From DASXQK01 sp963757155 (GTDB lineage: Bacteria > Pseudomonadota > Alphaproteobacteria > Dongiales > Dongiaceae), in the NCBI GenBank assembly GCA_963757155.1, contig CAVWQS010000040.1, forward strand, positions 620,001-684,000: a stretch of DNA of 64,000 bases, written 5' to 3'. The position numbers and the translations under genes were made by a program. The notes beneath the pieces were generated by a model, which ran no database searches, was not told the origin of the DNA, and saw only the letters and a program-made list of their open reading frames with translations. Position 1 is the first letter of the stretch. Every line of letters starts with the position of its first letter. Shown here in pieces: positions 8,766 to 17,847 of the stretch.

Positions 8766-10022
8766 CTAGAAATTCTCTTTCAGCCAATTCCCGAGTCGCC
8801 CGATCAGGCCGTTGGGCGCGTCGGCATGCATGCAACTCGGCCGCGGTTCGTCGCTTGCGACACGCTGGGCATAGGCGATCAGACCCGCACCGACCGCGAA
8901 GGCCGGGCCGTTGGTCGATTCCGCGAGACCGCCGATCCGGATCGGCCGGCCCATGCGCACCTGCTTGTCGAGGACGAGCTGGGACAGCTCGCGCACGCCG
9001 GTGAGCTGGCTGGCCCCGCCGGTGAGCACGATCCGCCGGCCCGCGATCTTGTCGAAGCCGCTGGTCTCGAGCCGCGAGCGAACGATCTCGAAGGTCTCCT
9101 CGAGTCGCGGCTGGATGATTCCGACCAGGATCGACTTGGGAATCGTGTTGGCCTGGGCCTGATCCTCCTCGCCGACCTGGGGCACGGTGATCTGCTCGCG
9201 CTCGTCGGCGGGGGAGGGCACGCAATTGCCGTAGAGGGTCTTCATGCGCTCGGCATGGGCGAGCGGCGTCGAGAGGCCGCGCGCGATGTCGCTGGTCACG
9301 TGCTGGCCGCCGATGGGGATGCTGTCGGTATAGACCACATTGCCGTCGAAGAAGACGGCGAGCGTCGTGGTGCCACCGCCCATGTCGACGACGCAGACGC
9401 CCAAATCCATCTCGTCGTCCACCAGGCTCGCGAGCCCCGCGGCATAGGGCGAGACGACCAAAGAGCGGATATCGAGGTGGCAGCGGGCGATGCAGGTGCT
9501 GAGGTTGCGCACCGGCCCCGCCGCCGCCGTGACGACATGCATGTCGACGCCCAGGCGCTCGCCATACATGCCGCGGGGATCGCGGATGCCGCGGCTGCCG
9601 TCGATGGTGTAGCCGACGGGGATCGAGTGGATCAGCCGGCGGTCCGGCGTGGCGTCGAAGACCTGGCCCTGGTCCAGCACCCGGCGCAGATCGATATCGC
9701 CCACCTCATGGCCCGCGATCGCCACCTCGACGCCGATGGTCTGGGAGGCGGGATGGCCGCCGGCCACATTGACCGTGACGTCGCGCAGCGTCTCGCCCGC
9801 CATCTGCTCGGCGGCATGAACCGCGGTCAGGATCGAGGCCTCGGCCGCCTCCATGTCGACGATGGCCCCGCCGCGCAAGCCGCGGGCGAGCTGATGGCCG
9901 ATGCCGACGACCTGCGGCCGGCCGTCCTCGCCGCGCCGCGCGATGAAGCAGCAGACCTTGGTGGTGCCCACATCCAGGGCTGCCGTCAGATCCCCGCCGG
10001 TGCTGAGTTTTGCTTTCCGCAT
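8766..10022 (-). CDS. ftsA: Cell division protein FtsA
   Basis: Actin-like ATPase that tethers FtsZ filaments to the membrane and recruits later divisome proteins. The 418-residue protein shows the actin-fold phosphate loop ALDVGTTKVCCFIA near the N-terminus, the phosphate-2 motif VVDMGGGTTTLAVF, and the adenosine motif IVLTGGASQLTG. The C-terminus IGRLGNWLKENF is a short amphipathic tail of the membrane-targeting type. It lies directly between ftsQ and ftsZ. Confidence 0.97.
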   Translation of the reverse strand: MRKAKLSTGGDLTAALDVGTTKVCCFIARRGEDGRPQVVGIGHQLARGLRGGAIVDMEAAEASILTAVHAAEQMAGETLRDVTVNVAGGHPASQTIGVEVAIAGHEVGDIDLRRVLDQGQVFDATPDRRLIHSIPVGYTIDGSRGIRDPRGMYGERLGVDMHVVTAAAGPVRNLSTCIARCHLDIRSLVVSPYAAGLASLVDDEMDLGVCVVDMGGGTTTLAVFFDGNVVYTDSIPIGGQHVTSDIARGLSTPLAHAERMKTLYGNCVPSPADEREQITVPQVGEEDQAQANTIPKSILVGIIQPRLEETFEIVRSRLETSGFDKIAGRRIVLTGGASQLTGVRELSQLVLDKQVRMGRPIRIGGLAESTNGPAFAVGAGLIAYAQRVASDEPRPSCMHADAPNGLIGRLGNWLKENF

Positions 10023-10037
10023 GATGCCTTCGTCCCC

Positions 10038-10955
10038 CTAGGTGTCGTTGCCCGGCTGGCGGCGCAGCTCGGCCGCCGGGCCAAGCCGGACCACGAGGCG
10101 GTCCGGCATGCGCAAGTCGATGACGCTGACGTCCCGGGCGAGCAGGCTCTGCTCCCGCTCGAGCCGGGCCAGCAGCGACCAGGCCGCCTGCGGCGAATCC
10201 GCCGGCAGCTTGACGTCGACGCCATTGTCGAAATGCAGGTTCCAGCGCCGCTCGCCCACCCAGGCCGCACCCCTGACCCGGGCCGCGAGATCGGGCTCGC
10301 GCGCGAGCATGTCGAGCAGATCGGCGGTGTGCTGCGGCGCCTCGGCGCCGACCACGACCGGCAGCCGGGCGAAACGGGCGATATCCACATCGCTGATCAG
10401 ATGGCCGTCGCGGTCGATCAGGCGGAAGGTGCCGCTCTGCTGCCAGATCGCCGCCGGATAATCCTCGGTGATGCGGACATAGAGCGCGTCGGGCAGCCGG
10501 CGCTCCACCGTGACGCTGCGGATCCAGCCGAGGCTCTGGAGCCTCTTCTTCATATCGACGGGATCGATGGCGAGAAGCGGCTGGCCCATATGGACGCCGA
10601 GGCTGCCGAGCAGCACCTCGCGCGGCGTGTTCTTGCGTCCTTCGACGATGACCTGGCGCAGGCGATAGCCCGCATCGGCGCTCGCCGTCAGCAGGCGCCC
10701 GGTGACCTGGCCGTAGATCGACGCCGGTATGCCGGCACGCCAGAGCCAGCCGGCGCCGCCGGCCAGCAGCAAAGCGATGGCCGCGACGGCAGCGCTGCGC
10801 CAGGCGATGCGCTGCCAGCGCGGCGCGGGCCGGCGGCGTGCGGCTTGACGTGCCACCGGGCGCGGCGCGGGCGCGCCATTTTGTCCGCCGGGGGCCTTGC
10901 GGCCGGCGCGCGGCTTGGCGCCACGCTCGATGGCGTCGGGATTCAAGCGTCGCAT
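10038..10955 (-). CDS. ftsQ: Cell division protein FtsQ
   Basis: Bitopic divisome protein linking early and late division proteins through FtsB/FtsL. The 305-residue sequence has a basic cytoplasmic N-terminus, one transmembrane helix (AVAAIALLLAGGAGWLW, about residues 54-70), then a POTRA domain (RLRQVIVEGRKNTPREVLL) and the FtsQ domain (SLGWIRSVTVERRLPDALYV). The start overlaps the ddl 3' end by 13 bp. Confidence 0.95.
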   Translation of the reverse strand: MRRLNPDAIERGAKPRAGRKAPGGQNGAPAPRPVARQAARRRPAPRWQRIAWRSAAVAAIALLLAGGAGWLWRAGIPASIYGQVTGRLLTASADAGYRLRQVIVEGRKNTPREVLLGSLGVHMGQPLLAIDPVDMKKRLQSLGWIRSVTVERRLPDALYVRITEDYPAAIWQQSGTFRLIDRDGHLISDVDIARFARLPVVVGAEAPQHTADLLDMLAREPDLAARVRGAAWVGERRWNLHFDNGVDVKLPADSPQAAWSLLARLEREQSLLARDVSVIDLRMPDRLVVRLGPAAELRRQPGNDT

Positions 10956-11863
10956 TGCGCGTTCTCCACCATCCAGCCGACGAGGTCGGGAAAGGAGATG
11001 CCGCGATAGGCGGCCTGCTCCGGCACCAGAGAGAGCGGCGTCATCCCGGGCTGGGTGTTGATCTCCAAGAGATAGAGCCCGTCGAGGCCGGGCTGCGTGT
11101 CGTCGAAACGGAAATCGCAGCGGGTCACGCCGCGGCAGCCGAGCGCGCCATGCGCGGCGACCGCCATGCTCTTCGTCGCCTCGCCAATCTTCGCCGACAC
11201 CGGTGCGGGAATCAGATGCTCGGTCTTCCCCTCGGTGTATTTGGCTTCGTAGTCGTAGAAGCCGCTCCTCGGGCGAAGCTCGGTGACCGCGAGCGCCTCG
11301 CCGCCCATGACGGCGACCGTCAGCTCGCGGCCGGGGATATAGCGCTCGACGAGCACCTGGGAGCCGAAGGGCCAGTTCCCGCTGCCCAGCGGCGGCAGGT
11401 TGTCGCCATCGCGCACGATGCGCACGCCGACGCTGGAGCCTTCGGCGGCGGGCTTGGCGACATAGGGGCGCGGGAAGGGATCGCTCTTCAGCAGGCTGTC
11501 GACCGTGAGCACCTTGCCCTCGGGGCAGCGCAGGCCGACCGTGGCGAAGACCTGCTTGGCCAGCGGCTTGTCCATGGCGAGCGCCGAGGCCAGCAGGCCG
11601 GAATGGGTATAGGGCAGGCTCAGCAGATCGAGCAGGCCCTGGATCCGCCCGTCCTCGCCGAAATGGCCGTGCAGCGCATTGAAGACCGCATCGGGACGGG
11701 GCTCGAGGGCGCGCAGCAGATCGTCGAGGTCAGTCCCGACATCGATCGGCAGCACGTCATAGCCCTTCTGGCGCAGCCCTTCCACGCAGGCGGCGCCGGT
11801 CACCAGCGATACCTCGCGCTCGGCCGAACGTCCGCCCATGAGCACTGCGACCCGCTTGCTCAT
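10943..11863 (-). CDS. ddl: D-alanine--D-alanine ligase
   Basis: ATP-grasp enzyme making the D-Ala-D-Ala dipeptide of peptidoglycan. The start MSKRVAVLMGGRSAEREVSL is the canonical Ddl N-terminus; the ATG at 11863 overlaps the murB stop by 4 bp. The 306-residue length is normal. Family motifs include FNALHGHFGEDGRIQGLLD, the ATP-grasp lysine region YVAKPAAEGSSVGV and the metal-binding end LYLLEINTQPGMT. It lies between murB and ftsQ. Confidence 0.97.
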   Translation of the reverse strand: MSKRVAVLMGGRSAEREVSLVTGAACVEGLRQKGYDVLPIDVGTDLDDLLRALEPRPDAVFNALHGHFGEDGRIQGLLDLLSLPYTHSGLLASALAMDKPLAKQVFATVGLRCPEGKVLTVDSLLKSDPFPRPYVAKPAAEGSSVGVRIVRDGDNLPPLGSGNWPFGSQVLVERYIPGRELTVAVMGGEALAVTELRPRSGFYDYEAKYTEGKTEHLIPAPVSAKIGEATKSMAVAAHGALGCRGVTRCDFRFDDTQPGLDGLYLLEINTQPGMTPLSLVPEQAAYRGISFPDLVGWMVENAQCDA

Positions 11864-12801
11864 CGGCTCGCCCCTTCGACAGGAAGATCGACCCCGATGC
11901 GCCGGATCTCCCAGCGGAGGTCGAAGCCCGTGGCCTCGCGCACGCGCCGGCGCACGGTTTCGCCGAGGGTCTCGATCTCCGCGGCGGTCGCGGCACCGGT
12001 ATTGATCAGGAAGTTGCAATGCTTCTCGGACACCATGGCGCCGCCCAGCGTCAGGCCGCGGCAGCCGGCACGATCGATCAGCTCCCAGGCCTTCTGTCCC
12101 GGCGGATTGGCGAAGGTGCTGCCGCCGGTGCGGCTGCGGATCGGCTGGGTCGTCTCGCGCGCCGCCTGGATCTCGGCGAGCCGCGCCAGGATCGCATCGG
12201 TCGCGCCCGCGCTGCCGGCAAGCTCGGCGCCGGTGAAGATCCAATCCTCCGGCACGCTGGAATGGCGATAGGTGAGGCCGAGGTCGCCCTTGGCCAGGCG
12301 ATGCAGCCCGCCCTGGCGGTCCACCGCTTCGGCGGCGGTGACGACATCGACCAGCTCATGGCCATAGGCGCCGGCATTCATGCGCAGCGCCCCGCCGATG
12401 GTGCCGGGAATGCCGGAGAGGAATTCCAGGCCGGCGATGCCCGCCTCGGCCGCCGTGCGCGCGACGTTGAGGTCGAGCGCCGCGGCACCGGTGCGGATAT
12501 GCCCCGGCCCGATGCGAATCTCGGCGAAGCTGCGTCCGAGCCGCAGCACGACGCCGGGCACCCCGCCGTCGCGCACCAGGAGATTGGAGCCGACGCCGAT
12601 GACGGTGACCGGGACATCGGCGGGCAGGCCGCTGAGGAAATGCTGCAGATCCTCCCGATCGGCCGGCCGGAACATGACCTCGGCCGGGCCGCCGACGCGA
12701 AACCAGGTGATGCCGGCGAGCGGCGCCTTCGCCGTCAGCCGGCCGCGCACCTGGGGCAGGCGCTCGATCAGCGGGCGAGGGCGGATATCGGCCATGATCA
12801 T
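11860..12801 (-). CDS. murB: UDP-N-acetylenolpyruvoylglucosamine reductase MurB
   Basis: FAD enzyme reducing UDP-GlcNAc-enolpyruvate to UDP-MurNAc. The ATG at 12801 (MIMADIRP) overlaps the murC stop as ATGA, so longer upstream starts are not needed; the product is 313 residues. FAD-binding motifs include TWFRVGGPAEVMF and VIGVGSNLLVRDGG. The catalytic-loop segment is SGIPGTIGGALRMNAGAYG, and the C-terminal segment reads SEKHCNFLINTGAAT. Type I/II distinction was not attempted. Confidence 0.97.
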   Translation of the reverse strand: MIMADIRPRPLIERLPQVRGRLTAKAPLAGITWFRVGGPAEVMFRPADREDLQHFLSGLPADVPVTVIGVGSNLLVRDGGVPGVVLRLGRSFAEIRIGPGHIRTGAAALDLNVARTAAEAGIAGLEFLSGIPGTIGGALRMNAGAYGHELVDVVTAAEAVDRQGGLHRLAKGDLGLTYRHSSVPEDWIFTGAELAGSAGATDAILARLAEIQAARETTQPIRSRTGGSTFANPPGQKAWELIDRAGCRGLTLGGAMVSEKHCNFLINTGAATAAEIETLGETVRRRVREATGFDLRWEIRRIGVDLPVEGASR

Positions 12802-14240
12802 CGTCCCGCCCCTGCCGTCACGCCCGGCGACCCCGGGCGCAATCTGGCGAGCTCGTCGGGCAAGGCCTGCGCCCATTGGGTGATATTGCCGGCGCCGAGG
12901 CAGACCACGAGATCGCCGGGGGCGGCGAGGCTATCGACCATGGCGGCGAGATCGGCTGGCCCCGGCAGCGCCAACACATGACGATGGCCGTGGCCGATCA
13001 ACCCTTCGACCAGCCGGTCGCGGTTGACGCCCTCGATGGGCGCTTCGCCCGCGGCATAGACATCGGCGACGATGACCCGGTCGGCGTCGTTGAAGCAGGT
13101 GCAGAATTCCTCGAACAGCTGGGCGAGGCGCGTGTAGCGATGGGGCTGCACGACGGCGATCACCTTGCCGCGGGTGGCGGCGCGGGCGGCGCGCAGCACG
13201 GCGGCGATCTCCACGGGGTGATGGCCGTAATCGTCGATCACGATGATGCCGTCGACCTCGCCGGTGCGGGTGAAGCGCCGCTTGACGCCGCCGAATCCCG
13301 CCAAGGCCTTTCGAATGGTGTCGTCGTCGGCGCCCATCTCATGGGCGACGGCGATGGCGGCGAGCGAGTTCTGGACGTTGTGCTCGCCCATCATCGGCAG
13401 GCGCAGGCCCCGGATCAGCCGCTCGGAGGTGGTGCCACGGGCGGAGATGACGACGTCATAGCTGGCCCCGCTCGGATCGATGGCGATATTCACGGCGCGC
13501 ACATCGGCCTGGGGGCTGAGGCCGTAGGTCACGATCCGGCGATCGTCGATGCGCCCGATCATGGCCTGGACCACGGGATGATCCAGGCAGAGCACGGCGA
13601 AGCCGTAGAAGGGGATGTTCTCGACGAATTGCTCGAAGGCGCGGTTCATCGCCTCGACCGAGCCGTAGAAGTCGAGATGCTCGGGATCCATATTGGTGAC
13701 GATGGCGATGGTGGCCGGCAGCTTGGTGAAGGTGCCGTCGGATTCATCGGCCTCCACCACCATCCAGTCGCCCGCGCCCAGCCGCGCATTGGTGCCGTAG
13801 TTGTTGATGATGCCGCCGTTGATCACCGTGGGATCGAAGCCCGCGGCATCGAGCAAGGCCGCGACCAGCGAGGTCGTGGTCGTCTTGCCATGGGTGCCGC
13901 CGACGGCGACCGACCATTTCAGGCGCATCAGCTCGCCCAGCATCTCGGCGCGGCGCACGATGGGAAGCTGGCGCGCGCGGGCGGCGACGACCTCGGGATT
14001 GTCCGGCTTGACGGCGGAGGAGACCACGATCACCGCGGCCTCGCCGAGATTCTCCGCGACATGGCCGATGGCGACATGCACGCCGGCCTCGCGCAGCCGC
14101 TTGACGTTGTAATTGTCGGCGAGGTCGCTGCCCTGCACCTGATAGCCGAGGTTGTGCAGGATCTCGGCGATGCCGCTCATGCCGATGCCGCCGATGCCGA
14201 CGAAATGCAGCAGGCCGATCTCGAGCGGAAGGGCCCTCAT
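12798..14240 (-). CDS. murC: UDP-N-acetylmuramate--L-alanine ligase MurC
   Basis: Mur ligase adding L-Ala to UDP-MurNAc. The 480-residue protein begins MRALPLEIGLLHFVGIGGIG at an ATG overlapping the murG stop by 4 bp. The ATP-binding loop is VGGTHGKTTTTS, followed by EADESDGTF and the ligase C-terminal segment DDYGHHPVEIAAVL, all typical of MurC. Confidence 0.98.
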   Translation of the reverse strand: MRALPLEIGLLHFVGIGGIGMSGIAEILHNLGYQVQGSDLADNYNVKRLREAGVHVAIGHVAENLGEAAVIVVSSAVKPDNPEVVAARARQLPIVRRAEMLGELMRLKWSVAVGGTHGKTTTTSLVAALLDAAGFDPTVINGGIINNYGTNARLGAGDWMVVEADESDGTFTKLPATIAIVTNMDPEHLDFYGSVEAMNRAFEQFVENIPFYGFAVLCLDHPVVQAMIGRIDDRRIVTYGLSPQADVRAVNIAIDPSGASYDVVISARGTTSERLIRGLRLPMMGEHNVQNSLAAIAVAHEMGADDDTIRKALAGFGGVKRRFTRTGEVDGIIVIDDYGHHPVEIAAVLRAARAATRGKVIAVVQPHRYTRLAQLFEEFCTCFNDADRVIVADVYAAGEAPIEGVNRDRLVEGLIGHGHRHVLALPGPADLAAMVDSLAAPGDLVVCLGAGNITQWAQALPDELARLRPGSPGVTAGAGR

Positions 14241-15352
14241 GCCGCCGCCACCCCCTGGGGATGGCCGCCATTGGCGGGGATCAGCGCCTCGGCCAGATCG
14301 GCAAGCCGCGCCGCGGCATCGCCCTGGCTGAACTTGCGCGCCGCCGCCGCCGCGTTGGTGAGGGCGGCGGGATCGTCGAGCAGCATCGCCAGGCGCTGCG
14401 CCAGGCTCTCCGGTGTCGCCTCGGCCTCGGGCATCAGCCAGCCCGCCCCGGCGCCGGCGAAGGCGGCGGCATTGGCGGTCTGGTGATCGTCGGTGGCATG
14501 GGGATAGGGCAGCAGGATCGCGGGCCGTCCGGCGGCGGCGAGCTCGGCGACCGTCGAGGCGCCGCTGCGCGAGATGACGAGATGGGCGATGGCGAGCCGC
14601 TCGGCGACATCGGTGAAGAAATCGGCGAGCTCCGCCGGCTGTCCGAGGGCGGCATAGGCGCTGCGCACCTGCTCCAGATCTTCGGGCCGGCATTGCTGGG
14701 CGATGGCGATCCGCCGGCGCCGCTCGGCCGCCAGCGCGGCGAGTGCGGCGGGGATCAGCCGGGCGAAGACGCGGGCGCCCTGGCTGCCGCCCAACACCAG
14801 CAGGCGGAGCGTGCCGTCCATGGCCGGATAGGGCTCTGCGCCGAGGGCGGCGATCGCCGGGCGCACGGGATTGCCAGTGAGGCGCGGGGTGGCCTTGCCG
14901 AGCGCCGCGGTCTCGGGGAAGGAGGTGGCGACGGCGCGGGCCTGGGCGGCCAGCATGCGGTTGGCCCGGCCCAGCACGGCATTCTGCTCGTGCAGCAGGG
15001 TGGGAAGGCCGGCGCGCTGGGCGGCATAGACCGTCGGCACCGAGGCATAGCCGCCGAAGCCCACGACGAGGGCCGGCCGCAGTCGGATCACGAGCCGGCG
15101 CGCCTGGAGATAGCCGCGCAGAAGCTGCGCGATGCCCTGGGCGCGGCGCAGCAGGCTGCCGCCGGCAAGCCCCGCCGCCGTGATGCGAAAGACCTCGACC
15201 GCCGGCAAGCGGTCGCCGAACCCACGGCCGCGGCGGTCGGTGACCAGGATCACGCGCCGGCCGCGGGCGAGGAGGGCGCGGGCCAGCGCCTCCGCCGGAA
15301 ACATATGGCCGCCGGTGCCGCCGGCGGCGAGAACAATGGGCCGCGCGCTCAT
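14237..15352 (-). CDS. murG: UDP-GlcNAc:lipid I N-acetylglucosaminyltransferase MurG
   Basis: Membrane-associated GT28 transferase converting lipid I to lipid II. It starts at the ATG at 15352 (MSARPIVLAAGGTGGHMFPA), which carries the diagnostic GGTGGH loop and overlaps the ftsW stop. The 371-residue product continues with VGFGGYASVP, HEQNAVLGRAN, LGGSQGARVF and the donor-site region SRSGASTVAELAAAGRP. Confidence 0.97.
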   Translation of the reverse strand: MSARPIVLAAGGTGGHMFPAEALARALLARGRRVILVTDRRGRGFGDRLPAVEVFRITAAGLAGGSLLRRAQGIAQLLRGYLQARRLVIRLRPALVVGFGGYASVPTVYAAQRAGLPTLLHEQNAVLGRANRMLAAQARAVATSFPETAALGKATPRLTGNPVRPAIAALGAEPYPAMDGTLRLLVLGGSQGARVFARLIPAALAALAAERRRRIAIAQQCRPEDLEQVRSAYAALGQPAELADFFTDVAERLAIAHLVISRSGASTVAELAAAGRPAILLPYPHATDDHQTANAAAFAGAGAGWLMPEAEATPESLAQRLAMLLDDPAALTNAAAAARKFSQGDAAARLADLAEALIPANGGHPQGVAAA

Positions 15353-16473
15353 GAGATCCCGCCCGGGCCGAAGCGCCGGCGCGAGAGCGCCAGCAGCATG
15401 CCCATGGCCAGCGCCAGAGCGAGCAGCGAGGAGCCGCCATAGCTGATGAAGGGAAGCGTCATGCCCTTGGTCGGCATCAGATGCAGGCTGGAGGCCATGT
15501 TGATGACCGCCTGCAGGCCGAAATCGGTGATCAGCCCCGCGGCCGCCAGCATCACGAAAAGGTTCGTCTCCTTGAACAGCCTTCCATAGCCGCGCAGCAC
15601 GACGAAGCTGAAGAGTGCCACGATGAGCAGGCAGGCGATGAGGCCGAATTCCTCGCCGGCGACGGCGAAGACGAAATCGGAATGGGCATCGGGCAGCACC
15701 TGCTTCACCGTGCCTTCGCCGGGACCGCGGCCCCAGAGCCCGCCATTGACGAAGGCCTCCAGCGCGCGATCGACCTGATAGCTGTCGCCGGTGGCGGGGT
15801 TGAGGAAGCCGTCGATGCGGGTGGCGACATGGGGAAACAGGTAATAGGCCCCCACCACGCCGCCGGCGCCCACCAGCGCGAAGGCCCCGACCCAGAGCAG
15901 CGGCAGGCCGGCCAGCACGAATTGGGCGAACCAGGTGACCGAGATGACGAAGGTCATGCCGAAATCCGGCTGGCTCATCAGCAAGGCGACGATGACGAGA
16001 TAGAGCAGGACGGCGATGATATTGCCGGGCACGCGGCGCTGGCCGTGCTGCTCCGCGAAGAGCCAGGCGGTGGTGACAGCGAAGCAGGGCTTCAGGAATT
16101 CCGAAGGCTGCAGCGAAAGCCCGGCGAGATCGACCCAGCGCCGGGCGCCCTTGATCTCCTGGCCGGCGAAGAGGGTGACGGCCGTCAGCGCCAGCGCGAT
16201 CAGAAGCCCGATCATCGCGACGCGCCGGATGCCCAGCGGCCCGCAGAGGGAGACCCCGAGCATGATCAGAAGCGCGGGCCCCAGCAGCGCGAAATGGTGG
16301 CGCACGAGATAGAAGCTGTCGAGCTTCAGGCGCAGCGCCACCGCCGGGCTGGCGGCCAGCACGAGAAGGGCACCGATGAAGATCAGGGCGGCAAGCGCGG
16401 CCAGAGTCCAGCGGTCGACGGTCCACCACCAGAGTCCCAGCACGCTGCGGTCGGCGCGGGAGAAATTGCTCAT
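15349..16473 (-). CDS. ftsW: Peptidoglycan glycosyltransferase FtsW
   Basis: SEDS-family polytopic membrane enzyme that polymerises septal peptidoglycan with FtsI. The ATG at 16473 (MSNFSRADRSVLGLWWW) overlaps the murD stop by 4 bp, giving 374 residues and about ten hydrophobic segments. SEDS motifs include GARRWVDLAGLSLQPSEFLK, DFGMTFVISVTWFAQ and, at the end, PTKGMTLPFISYGGSSLLAL. Confidence 0.96.
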   Translation of the reverse strand: MSNFSRADRSVLGLWWWTVDRWTLAALAALIFIGALLVLAASPAVALRLKLDSFYLVRHHFALLGPALLIMLGVSLCGPLGIRRVAMIGLLIALALTAVTLFAGQEIKGARRWVDLAGLSLQPSEFLKPCFAVTTAWLFAEQHGQRRVPGNIIAVLLYLVIVALLMSQPDFGMTFVISVTWFAQFVLAGLPLLWVGAFALVGAGGVVGAYYLFPHVATRIDGFLNPATGDSYQVDRALEAFVNGGLWGRGPGEGTVKQVLPDAHSDFVFAVAGEEFGLIACLLIVALFSFVVLRGYGRLFKETNLFVMLAAAGLITDFGLQAVINMASSLHLMPTKGMTLPFISYGGSSLLALALAMGMLLALSRRRFGPGGIS

Positions 16474-17837
16474 TCCGCCCTCCGCGACGTCTGGCTGGAA
16501 GCCTCGACGAGGCTGCGGAAGCGATTGCCGCGCTCCTCGAAACCCGAGAATTGATCGAAGGAGGCCGCGGCCGGCGAGAGCAGCACCACCGCCCCCGGCC
16601 GATGCTCGGCCGCGGCATCGTCCAGCGCGGCGGCGACCGCGCGGTCCAGCGTTCCGCATTGCCGCGTGGCGACGCCATGGGCCTGCAGCCGGCGTTCGAA
16701 ATCCGCCGCCGCCTCGCCGATCAGATAGGCGCGCACGACGCGGGGATAATAAGGCTCGAGCCCGTCGAGCCCGGTCTCCTTGGGCCGCCCGCCCAGGATC
16801 CAATAGATCGGGTCGTAGCAGGCGAGCGCCTTGGCCGTGGCATCGGCATTGGTCGCCTTGCTGTCGTTGACGAAACGGATGCCGTCGCGCTCGGCGATCA
16901 ACTCCTGGCGATGGGCGAGGCCCGGATAGGTCTCGATGCCGGCAATGATCTCGCTCTCCGGAATGCCCAGCGCCCGGGCCGTGGCATAGGCTGCGGCGGC
17001 GTTCTGCCAATTATGCGCACCGGGAAGGGCAGGGGCGCGGCCCAGATCCATCACCGCCCGCCCGCGCTCGTCCCGCAGGATGGCATCCTGCACGGTGATG
17101 GCGTCGGGCACGGCGCGGCCGATGGCCAGGGTGGCGACATGCTGGCCCCCGTGGAGCGAGTCGTGAATACGCCGGCTGGGCTCGTCGTCGATGCCGATGA
17201 CCGCCCAATCGTCTTTCTTCTGGTGCTGGAAGATCCGGGCCTTGGCGGCGGCATAGCCCGCCATGCCGCCATGGCGGTCGAGATGATCCGGCGTGATGTT
17301 GAGCATGACGCCGATGTCGAAGCGTGCGCTCGGCACCAGCTCGAGCTGGTAGGAGGACATCTCGAGGACATAGGTGCCTTCTTCGGCCAGCGGCGCCAAA
17401 GCGAGCGCCGGTGTGCCGAGATTGGCCCCGACCTCGATCCGCTTTCCCGCCCGCGCCAGGAGATGGCCGATCAAAGCGGTGGTGGTGGATTTGCCGTTGG
17501 TGCCGGTGATGCCGAGATAGCGTGCGCGCGGCTGGGCGCGGAACAGCAGCTCGACCTCGCCGATCACGGGGCAGCCGGCCGCCTCGGCCTTGGCGGCCAC
17601 CGGATGGGGCTTGGGAAAGCGATAGGGAATGCCGGGGCTCAGCACCAGCGCCGAGGGACGCGTCCAGTCGCAGGCGTAGAGATCGGTTGTCGCCAGCTGG
17701 GTGCGCTTGGCGGCGTCATCGTCCCAGGCCCAGACCTCGGCGCCGCTGGCGGCCAGCGCGCGCGCCGCCGTCAGCCCCGATTTGCCGAGGCCGAGCACCG
17801 CGACGGGACGGCCGGATTCATGAGGGATGCGGATCAT
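16470..17837 (-). CDS. murD: UDP-N-acetylmuramoylalanine--D-glutamate ligase MurD
   Basis: Mur ligase adding D-Glu to UDP-MurNAc-L-Ala. The 455-residue protein has an N-terminal Rossmann motif VLGLGKSGLTAARALA, the ATP loop LGITGTNGKSTTTALIG, then LNITPDHLDRHGGM and VNDSKATNADAT, a MurD hallmark. It is followed by ftsW with overlap and preceded by mraY with a 10-bp gap. Confidence 0.97.
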   Translation of the reverse strand: MIRIPHESGRPVAVLGLGKSGLTAARALAASGAEVWAWDDDAAKRTQLATTDLYACDWTRPSALVLSPGIPYRFPKPHPVAAKAEAAGCPVIGEVELLFRAQPRARYLGITGTNGKSTTTALIGHLLARAGKRIEVGANLGTPALALAPLAEEGTYVLEMSSYQLELVPSARFDIGVMLNITPDHLDRHGGMAGYAAAKARIFQHQKKDDWAVIGIDDEPSRRIHDSLHGGQHVATLAIGRAVPDAITVQDAILRDERGRAVMDLGRAPALPGAHNWQNAAAAYATARALGIPESEIIAGIETYPGLAHRQELIAERDGIRFVNDSKATNADATAKALACYDPIYWILGGRPKETGLDGLEPYYPRVVRAYLIGEAAADFERRLQAHGVATRQCGTLDRAVAAALDDAAAEHRPGAVVLLSPAAASFDQFSGFEERGNRFRSLVEASSQTSRRAE

Positions 17838-17847
17838 CCGGCGTCCC